From Litchfieldia salsa (GTDB lineage Bacteria; Bacillota; Bacilli; Bacillales; Bacillaceae_L), in assembly GCF_900104555.1 (NCBI RefSeq), contig NZ_FNJU01000007.1, positions 176,318 to 240,317 of the forward strand: DNA of 64,000 nucleotides. Direction: 5' to 3'. The translations under genes and the position numbers were made by a program. Under the pieces are notes generated by a model. The model did no database searches, had not been told where the DNA came from, and saw only the letters and a list, made by a program, of their open reading frames with translations. This document shows positions 58,108 through 64,000 of the stretch, piece by piece (within the stretch, counting starts at the first letter, position 1; each line of letters starts with the position of its first letter).

Positions 58108-58728
58108 TTATTCCTCCTCTTTGTAGAAACAACGCGTTAAAATCTCTGAATAGCTTTCCCATTCTGAGATCAACTCTTTTCCAACATTTTCAAAAGAGTC
58201 TAATTTCTTTATTTGAATTTCTGCAAAACCTGCCATCGTCCAATTTAGAATTTGAAACGCCTTTTCAGAATCAACATCCTCCCGAAATTTTGACCAATCC
58301 AAATTTTCATAAAGACGGCTCAAGCCATTTTTCAACGTATTACCCAAAATTTTTTCAACCTCAGATTTAACTTCAACAGCTTGTTCTTCTTGTGTTGATC
58401 TTAGAAAATCAAATACTAATGGATACTTCTGTTGAATTCCTAACTTAATAAATCCAATCTGACTAATACGCTTAAAAAGATCCCTTTCATTCATGTCTAT
58501 TTCATCATATATGCCATCAAGAACCTTAAGTGCATGATCAATTAAATATAGATATAGATCTTTTTTATTATTAAAATAGTTAAATAATGACCCTTTAGAT
58601 ATTTGAGCTTCTTTGACTATTTCATTTGTTGAGGCCTTTTCATAACCACTCTGGACGAATTGTTCCATTGCTGCATTAAGGATACGTTCTCGTTTATCGA
58701 TTTTTATACTGTGAAAATTTGTATTAAT
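58108..58728 (-). CDS. TetR-family repressor, likely using an ATT start
   Basis: 206 aa if started at ATT 58728, 186 aa from the first ATG (58668). The helix-turn-helix (TNEIVKEAQISKGSLFNYFNNKKDLYLYLI) is intact. In TetR proteins the DNA-binding domain begins with a segment like KRERILNAAMEQF; here that segment lies upstream of the ATG in the same open frame, with no ATG, GTG or TTG before the stop at 58735. AAAGGA lies 10 bases ahead of the ATT. So either the ATT is used or the gene has a damaged start. Two palindromic operators overlap its promoter, so it should repress its own exporter operon. Confidence 0.8.
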   Translation of the reverse strand: MNTNFHSIKIDKRERILNAAMEQFVQSGYEKASTNEIVKEAQISKGSLFNYFNNKKDLYLYLIDHALKVLDGIYDEIDMNERDLFKRISQIGFIKLGIQQKYPLVFDFLRSTQEEQAVEVKSEVEKILGNTLKNGLSRLYENLDWSKFREDVDSEKAFQILNWTMAGFAEIQIKKLDSFENVGKELISEWESYSEILTRCFYKEEE

Positions 58729-58752
58729 AGTCTTTCATTCCTTTCAACGATA

Positions 58753-58767
58753 TGACCAGTGTGGTCA
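58753..58767. promoter_or_regulatory. TetR operator 1
   Basis: The palindrome TGACCA-GTG-TGGTCA, centred 33 bases (three helical turns) from operator 2. Confidence 0.75.
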
Positions 58768-58782
58768 ATTTTACTTTATCAC

Positions 58783-58803
58783 GATTGACCAGTATGGTCA
58801 ATC
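58783..58803. promoter_or_regulatory. TetR operator 2 overlapping the promoter
   Basis: A perfect 9+3+9 palindrome containing TTGACCA-GTA-TGGTCAA. On the minus strand its TTGACC serves as -35 with TAAAGT 17 bases downstream as -10. Confidence 0.8.
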
Positions 58804-58954
58804 CTAATTGTTCTACAACTTATTCAATTTAAAGTTCGATATTTTGTAGGAGCCCTTTTGATAAGCCTAATTTTTAGTAATACAAACGGACCCCACCACA
58901 TGTTGAACCATTTTAACTAATTCAACATGATGATTTGCAGGTGCCTCTGAAAAA

Positions 58955-59794
58955 TCAGAAGCCATTTTCCACTAACCATTTCATAATGTTTTCTTCTCTT
59001 CTCTTTATATCATCAAGCTGTGGATCATATTTGCGCATTTTCTTTTGTGTCACAATTTTCCCATCTACCATAAACAATACTCTTTCAGTTTTGGCTGCCA
59101 CCTTAGCATCATGCGTAACGAGCATGATTGTTGTCCCTTGCCTATTAATCTCTGCCAGAATGGCCATAATGTCTGCGGAGGATTTGGAATCTAATGCTCC
59201 GGTTGGTTCGTCTCCAAATAGGATATCCGGATCATTGATCAATGCTCTGCAAATAGCCACTCTCTGCAGCTGCCCACCTGAGCCTTGAGTGATTAGATTA
59301 TCAGCAAGCTTTTCAATTCCCATCATTTCCATCAGCCTTTTTGCTTTTTGATATACAACATTTTTATCTACCTCTTTTGATACAAGAGCAGGAAACATCA
59401 CATTGTCAATCAATGATAGATTTTTTAATAAATTTATATCTTGAAAGATAAATCCCATGCTCTTCAAACGAAGCTGTGCCAGTTCTTCTTCCTTCATGCT
59501 GCCAATTTCACTGCCATTAAATGTCACACTGCCGGAAGAAAATCGATCCATTCCACTTACATTATAAAGCAATGTAGATTTACCGCTTCCGGATGGTCCC
59601 ATAACCGAAATGAATTCACCTTCTTCGATATCCAGGTTAACATCCTTCAAAATATGAAGCTCATGATCATTCCCTAATGCTACTTTTTTGTTCATACTTT
59701 TTGCTTCTACTATATTGCTCTTTAATAGTCCAATTTTTGTTTCTACTATATTTCTCATCGATAGTCCACTTTTTGTTTCTACTATATCTCTCAT
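58955..59794 (-). CDS. ABC transporter ATP-binding protein with a tandem-repeat N terminus
   Basis: 279 aa. Walker A GPSGSGKSTLLYNVSG, Q-loop FIFQDINLLKNLSLIDN, signature GSGGQLQRVAICRAL, Walker B ILFGDEPTGALD and H-loop VTHDAKVA are intact, as in BceA-type lantibiotic/bacitracin exporters. The C-terminal tail (KMRKYDPQLDDIKRREENIMKWLVENGF) is typical of clostridial members. The N terminus is unusual: MRDIVETKSGLS, MRNIVETKIGLL and KSNIVEAKS repeat three times from a 36-bp DNA repeat, ahead of the normal start region. ATG 59794 follows GGGAGGA. It is co-directional with the permease upstream. Confidence 0.9.
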   Translation of the reverse strand: MRDIVETKSGLSMRNIVETKIGLLKSNIVEAKSMNKKVALGNDHELHILKDVNLDIEEGEFISVMGPSGSGKSTLLYNVSGMDRFSSGSVTFNGSEIGSMKEEELAQLRLKSMGFIFQDINLLKNLSLIDNVMFPALVSKEVDKNVVYQKAKRLMEMMGIEKLADNLITQGSGGQLQRVAICRALINDPDILFGDEPTGALDSKSSADIMAILAEINRQGTTIMLVTHDAKVAAKTERVLFMVDGKIVTQKKMRKYDPQLDDIKRREENIMKWLVENGF

Positions 59795-59805
59795 CGATAT
59801 TCCTC
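59698..59805. repeat. Three tandem copies of a 36-bp repeat encoding the ATPase N terminus
   Basis: Units at 59698-59733, 59734-59769 and 59770-59805 each hold TTTTTG(C/T)TTCTACTATAT. The unit length is a multiple of three, so the frame is kept and each copy adds 12 residues. The last copy covers the ribosome binding site and start. Confidence 0.85.
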
Positions 59806-59945
59806 CCATGCAAAATATTAAGATCAAAGTCTATTTTCTCAGAGAATCCTGGGATGTTATTTTCAGGGTAAACAGTTGGTAACGATACACAGGATTTTTC
59901 TTCTGTATCAGCAGAAATGCCTTTATCAGTAGCTTTTTAGTCCTG

Positions 59946-62300
59946 TTAACTTCTTAATGCAACAGATATATCATCTTTTACGGCTACCTTACATGACATA
60001 TATATCGTCAAGCCAACAAATAAAATCAGTGCTAACGGACAAAGCAGCCAAGTCTGCCATATAATATGGACAAATTCAATTTTTGCCGCTCCCATTGAGG
60101 ACATCGCCATACTTACCAGAAACTCCCCTAATAAATTCGAAATCACTACGCCAAGTATAATTCCCACTACAAGGACCATCAATGTTCCTGCCATATATTG
60201 ATGACTAATTTGTTTTGATGTTAATCCGACACTTCTCATAATGGCGTTCTGAGACATATCCTTTGATAATAGCATCCGAAGGAATAATGCCGTGATTAAG
60301 ACAGCTATAATGATTGCGATGGCGATTCCGCCTATCACTATAGTACTCATCTGCTCGATGATATTTCCAAGCGTCTGCCGCGTATATTCACTGAGATCAT
60401 TTACCTGTGCAGAGCTATAAGCATTCTTGTAGTAGTTCATTTTCTCAACTTTATCAACGCCAGGAACCAAATCCAGGCTCACAATATACCAAAGAACAGC
60501 CTCTTCATTTACACCATGACTTGTATGAGCCTTTGCTGTTTTACCGCCATTTGTAATATCTTGATAAATTCCGGTTACTTTCAACGTCTGTTCTGACTCG
60601 CCAGCCTTTACTACTACTTCATCTCCAACTTTCTTGTTCAATCCATCATTTCCCGTGTTTGCATAGGAAAGTGAGATTTCCCCTTCACCATCTGGTGCTC
60701 TCCCTTCCAAATAAGTTAATGGAAATACGGAAAAATCCCCTATTTCAATATTCATATAGCCCCAGGAACCTTCCACATTTTTAACCTGATAGGAACTTGT
60801 GATATAGGCAGCATGCTTTTCAATATCTGAATCATTTTTTAGTTCGTCCTGCAGCTTTTCAAATTCTTCTGTAATCGTATCTGTCTTTCGCAAATCCATT
60901 CGCATGTCGGATTTCGCTATTCCCATGTAGGTGGAAAATTCCGGTGAATTCATGGTGTTATAAATATTTAGAGGAAGGATAACGATAAATGTACATACGA
61001 TAAAAATAACCAACAGCAGCCTGTATAATTTGAATCGTTTCCAAACATCTCTCAGTCCCATGAAAATATTGGTGCTGAAAAAATCGTTCTTAAGCAGTGA
61101 AAAACTGTATTTTTTGTTCTTTCCGCTCTCCAAAGCATCTTTCCTTAAAGCTTCCACCGCAGAAATCTTATCGATTCTTTTCAATACTTTTTTGCAGTAC
61201 ACCACAATCATAAAATAGACAAATAATGGAGCGATAAGAGATAATATATATTTTAGGTCTCCTGATAAATCGGAAGATAGGTAAAGTCTCATATTCCCGT
61301 TAAATAGATTTACCACTGCAAAGGATAGGAGATATCCTATGATACCGGCTGCTATTGACATGACTCTGTATTTGTTCAAATAGATCTTTTTTATATCCTT
61401 TTTGGATATTCCGATTGCTTTCATCACACCGATTTCTCTTATATCTTCATCAATTGTTGCCAAAAACGTAAGTCTGATACAGAGTGAAGCAATAATAATC
61501 AGCAGAATACTAATAAGTATGATGACCATTGCAACTGCAGAGTCTGACATAGCATTAAATATTAGAAAGATATTTCCTCCGACAGTAGGTCCATTTGCTG
61601 GAAGACCTGATTCGATATATGCAGTCTGAACAGCAGAAGAATCCCCATTTTCATTCAACTTAAATTCGATTAGATATTCCAGTTCCATACCCTCGATTTC
61701 AAGCATTTCCTCATAGTCATTCTGATTGATCACAAACCGTTTCGAAGAAGTAAGTGAAGAGTTCATTTCATAATCTCTTGCATAATCTGAAATGACAAAC
61801 AATTTTTCGTACTCTCCACTTATCACCCTAATCGAATCACCTATTTCTAAGTCATGCTGTTCCATAAAAAAGATTGGAACCGCAACCAACCCTTCCCTTA
61901 CATCCAGCTTTTCATTATCCAGGTCCAAAATAAAATCAAATTTATCATTTTGTACAACAAACGAAATATCCTGTACCGTTCCAGCCATCGTTTGATTTTC
62001 TCCGAAATGAATATTATTTCCATCCAAAGTCAGATGCTCCATCGTTTCCTGCATCGCTATATTCTCTCGCTGTTCTTCTGTAAATTGATCGATTTCTGTC
62101 TGGTCATATTCTCCGGCATGCATCTGCGTTATGTCTGCTGGTACTGCACGTTCTTGTAGTTCGGACATCGATTGAATTAGATTGGCAATGTTATTAATGG
62201 CACTTGCTGCCAAAATAACCGCCATTGTGATAAATACAAATACTGCTGTTGTTACAATTTTGTTTCTGATGAAATCATTCTTTACAATTTTCAATAACAT
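59946..62300 (-). CDS. FtsX-family ABC transporter permease
   Basis: 784 aa. Layout: a first helix (about 15-40), an extracytoplasmic domain (about 45-250), three helices of FtsX (about 255-370), a second extracytoplasmic domain (about 430-630), and a final FtsX set (about 650-780). The coupling helices read DEDIREIGVMKAIGISKKDI and DMSQNAIMRSVGLTSKQI. ATG 62300 has GGAGG ahead. It lies upstream of the ATPase gene with a 151-base gap. The family exports antimicrobial peptides or acts in their sensing; no two-component genes are adjacent to this copy. Confidence 0.9.
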   Translation of the reverse strand: MLLKIVKNDFIRNKIVTTAVFVFITMAVILAASAINNIANLIQSMSELQERAVPADITQMHAGEYDQTEIDQFTEEQRENIAMQETMEHLTLDGNNIHFGENQTMAGTVQDISFVVQNDKFDFILDLDNEKLDVREGLVAVPIFFMEQHDLEIGDSIRVISGEYEKLFVISDYARDYEMNSSLTSSKRFVINQNDYEEMLEIEGMELEYLIEFKLNENGDSSAVQTAYIESGLPANGPTVGGNIFLIFNAMSDSAVAMVIILISILLIIIASLCIRLTFLATIDEDIREIGVMKAIGISKKDIKKIYLNKYRVMSIAAGIIGYLLSFAVVNLFNGNMRLYLSSDLSGDLKYILSLIAPLFVYFMIVVYCKKVLKRIDKISAVEALRKDALESGKNKKYSFSLLKNDFFSTNIFMGLRDVWKRFKLYRLLLVIFIVCTFIVILPLNIYNTMNSPEFSTYMGIAKSDMRMDLRKTDTITEEFEKLQDELKNDSDIEKHAAYITSSYQVKNVEGSWGYMNIEIGDFSVFPLTYLEGRAPDGEGEISLSYANTGNDGLNKKVGDEVVVKAGESEQTLKVTGIYQDITNGGKTAKAHTSHGVNEEAVLWYIVSLDLVPGVDKVEKMNYYKNAYSSAQVNDLSEYTRQTLGNIIEQMSTIVIGGIAIAIIIAVLITALFLRMLLSKDMSQNAIMRSVGLTSKQISHQYMAGTLMVLVVGIILGVVISNLLGEFLVSMAMSSMGAAKIEFVHIIWQTWLLCPLALILFVGLTIYMSCKVAVKDDISVALRS

Positions 62301-62460
62301 TTTCTTAACCTCCCTGCTCCATGCTTTTCTACGAAAGTTCTCATCTGCTTCGTAGTTTCTATATTTTGGAAATATTTACATTTTTATTATAAATTATCTA
62401 TCACCTGTTTTTAAGCTTCCGAGGTCTGATGCGTGACTACGACTTGGGATGTATTGCTCC

Positions 62461-62690
62461 CTATAAATCTTTTACATTCATTGCATATAAGTCCATAATC
62501 GGATAGATGTATGGTACGATATCCTCTTCCTTATTATGGATGAACACTTGCTCTGCATTTCTATTCGAGATAAGATTAAAATCCTGAACTATATAATCTA
62601 TCCACTTCATGGCAGCACTAATATCCTCCGCCTTTTCGTTTTCTCCCCATGACAAATGTGTTTCAATATCAATTTTTTGTATAAGTTTTT
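62461..62690 (-). pseudogene. Remnant coding region of unknown family
   Basis: On the minus strand a frame runs QKLIQKIDIETHLSWGENEKAEDISAAMKWIDYIVQDFNLI and continues to a stop at 62461, about 75 residues, without a ribosome binding site. I do not recognise the family. It joins the thioesterase-like remnant next to it only through a frame change. Confidence 0.35.
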
Positions 62691-62692
62691 GT

Positions 62693-62818
62693 CGAAGTTT
62701 CTAAGATCCCATAATCTGAACGAAATATCGGAAGGATAATTTTCATTAACTCATGATTATTCAATACGGCCTCGGTCATACCGCCATATACTTTTTCTCC
62801 AACCTTTTTCCGACAAAA
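62693..62818 (-). pseudogene. Fragment resembling a type II thioesterase
   Basis: A minus-strand frame of about 42 codons reads KKVGEKVYGGMTEAVLNNHELMKIILPIFRSDYGILET. The pattern GG.(T/P).EVL.N.ELM...LP..R.D(F/Y)...E is that of thioesterases encoded with nonribosomal peptide synthetases (GrsT/SrfAD type). Both ends are missing: a terminator hairpin lies immediately upstream and the frame is lost downstream. Confidence 0.4.
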
Positions 62819-62823
62819 CAAAA

Positions 62824-62863
62824 AACACCCACAAACATTGATATATCAACATTTGTGAGTGTT
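62824..62863 (-). terminator. Terminator hairpin at the edge of the remnants
   Basis: Long imperfect stem (AACACTCACAAATGTTGATA with its near-complement), followed on the minus strand by TTTTTTG. It belongs to a transcript from the right that no longer has an obvious gene. Confidence 0.7.
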
Positions 62864-63401
62864 TTATCGTTTTAAATTAAAATCGACTTTACCTAATGAT
62901 ACCGGTGGCCGGGGTCGAATATAGCCCGTAACACCTTTATTCATAAGGTTTACAGAATTGAAGTGCATTTTTTGTGAATTCTAGTGTGTAAGGTGCATTT
63001 TTCTTAATATCAGTAAACTCTTTCACCTCAATTGCCTTTTAACTTCACTTCACCTAGAATGTTAGCTTCAGACTCTAGGTAGTAGCTTTCGTTTAAAAGA
63101 AAACTAGGAAAGCAATAAAAAAGAGGATTACCCATTCTAGTTTTAGGGAAATAGAAAATTGAGAGTGGTTAATAGTGAAAAGAAGGTGCAGAGGATATAG
63201 GACTCTATTTTGGGGAGGTAACACACTTTATAGGAACGTGTTATTTTGTCATAGCAAGTTTTCAATTGCTGATCCGTCCAGTCATTAAAATTAGTAGGAA
63301 CATCCATTTGACAAGATCAAATGAAAATACTGCTCTAGAGGAAAATTAAACAAACCATAAAGATACTACAGTGTATTAAATAAAAATGGAGGAATTTGCA
63401 A
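62864..63401. other. Non-coding region before the small lipoprotein gene
   Basis: About 540 bases with no credible gene on either strand. It contains two imperfect copies of GTGCATTTTT (62961, 62991) and nothing else recognised. Confidence 0.5.
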
Positions 63402-63806
63402 ATGAAAAAAGTATTAATTTTTATCTTCCTAATTTTCTGTTTCCTGTTTGTTGGTTGTAGTTCTCAAGAAATTGGAGTAACTAATTTAACGAAGTCTGCT
63501 ATTTCAGATACGATAACAAAAATGGAAGACTTTGAAAAAGTAGAAAAAGCTGAAGTGATCGTAAATGCTTTGGGGATTCAATTACTTATTGAAGTTCCAC
63601 CAGATTTTGAAATAAGACAAGCGCAAATGGTAGGTGAACAAATGGCAAGAATACTCTCTAATCAAGCCACGAATGAAAACAAAAAAGAAGGATTAGGCGA
63701 AATCTATGATGATTACAATCTTTCTATTTCCGTAACACGCCCAAATGATACAATGGTCACATATGGTACAAAATCAACGACTAATGATTCCATAAACTGG
63801 GACTAA
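63402..63806 (+). CDS. Small lipoprotein, unknown function
   Basis: 134 aa. A lipoprotein signal peptide ends in FVGC near residue 19, so the protein should be tethered outside the membrane. The mature part has the layout of small secreted Bacillus proteins (VTNLTKSAISDTITKMEDFEKVEKAEVIVN), with a central strand-rich stretch. No family is recognised. ATG 63402 follows GGAGG; a TTG six bases earlier is less likely. Confidence 0.75.
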   Translation: MKKVLIFIFLIFCFLFVGCSSQEIGVTNLTKSAISDTITKMEDFEKVEKAEVIVNALGIQLLIEVPPDFEIRQAQMVGEQMARILSNQATNENKKEGLGEIYDDYNLSISVTRPNDTMVTYGTKSTTNDSINWD

Positions 63807-63858
63807 TAACTATCAATTTCATTCCAGATTTGTCTAATAGTTGTGAGTGCTGACTTTA

Positions 63859-64000
63859 ATGCAGAATAACAGATACTGGATCGGGGTTGCTTCACGTGAC
63901 CATGTAATAAGTGCAGTGCAAGGTGGGTTTGCTCAACTATGTCATGACAAACAAGCACCTTTAAAAAAGATGAGTACTGGTGATTGGATTATTTATTACT
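63859..64000 (+). CDS. EVE-domain protein (UPF0310), 5' part only
   Basis: The first 47 codons are present and the gene runs off the window. The stretch RYWIGVASRDHVISAVQGGFAQLCHDKQAPLKKMSTGDWIIYY matches the start of EVE-domain proteins, which fold like PUA domains and bind modified nucleotides. The ribosome binding site is weak; GTG 63847 is an alternative start. Confidence 0.8.
   Translation, partial: MQNNRYWIGVASRDHVISAVQGGFAQLCHDKQAPLKKMSTGDWIIYY

Noticed and set aside
59677-59882. Leu/Ser/Phe-rich plus-strand frames over the ABC ATPase start
   Set aside because: They are produced by the 36-bp repeat read on the wrong strand.
62895-62935. Stretch ACCGGTGGCCGGGGTCGAATA resembling the end of a reversed tRNA gene
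   Set aside because: No matching acceptor, D or anticodon arms could be folded from the neighbouring sequence.

Overview
The window looks like chromosome of a free-living Gram-positive Bacillaceae species, close to Bacillus in the broad sense. The signs are low GC, strong GGAGG-type ribosome binding sites with frequent TTG and GTG starts, intrinsic terminators after most transcription units, and Bacillus-style control sites (cre, TnrA, PerR, Fnr and sigma-D type). I see no rRNA, phage, complete insertion sequence or CRISPR array. A few blocks in the last 14 kb look acquired or decayed.

Layout. 1-2.4 kb: a 104-bp repeat block, queG, a B3/B4-domain gene and tRNA-Gly. 2.6-8.6 kb: a YesMN-like two-component system and a sugar ABC importer (two permeases and a binding lipoprotein, no ATPase) with a cre site. 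8.7-13.9 kb: a nitrogen block of copper amine oxidase, a Met-rich membrane protein and AmtB, facing a divergent AraC regulator, with a TnrA-type box in the shared promoter region. 13.9-17.9 kb: an FGGY sugar kinase, a divergent PRPP synthetase and a DegV protein. 18-21.8 kb: two c-di-GMP enzymes (PAS-PAS-GGDEF and PAS-GAF-GGDEF-EAL). 22.4-24.8 kb: katG under a PerR-type box. 25-28 kb: small membrane proteins and an HTH/membrane-protein pair. 28.2-29.9 kb: a membrane diguanylate cyclase behind a c-di-GMP-I riboswitch. 30-32 kb: an oxalate/formate-family transporter and a DUF2294 protein. 32.4-37.6 kb: a secreted PL11 rhamnogalacturonan lyase and a chemoreceptor with a sigma-D-like promoter. 37.7-43 kb: hcp with an Fnr box, a LysE exporter, and a PadR-HAAS-DUF4173 cluster. 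43-48 kb: an AraC regulator, a secreted PL1 pectate lyase and a TcyP cystine transporter. 48.4-50 kb: an LCP cell-wall protein and an HTH-DUF1232 protein. 50-62.3 kb: three ABC exporter modules in a row, the first with a two-component system, the second with a TetR repressor, the third alone. 62.4-64 kb: gene remnants, a small lipoprotein and the start of an EVE-domain gene.

How the parts fit. Three themes recur: plant-wall pectin use (PL11, PL1, the sugar importer, AraC-type and YesMN-type regulators, cre-like sites), c-di-GMP signalling (three GGDEF proteins, one feedback-controlled at RNA level), and defence against toxic peptides or drugs (the ABC modules at the right end). The two systems most worth following are the amine-oxidase/ammonium-channel operon, which would release ammonia from amines and recapture it under nitrogen control, and the riboswitch-controlled cyclase, which lacks the usual product-inhibition site. 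All functional statements come from reading the sequence and family knowledge; no database search was run.
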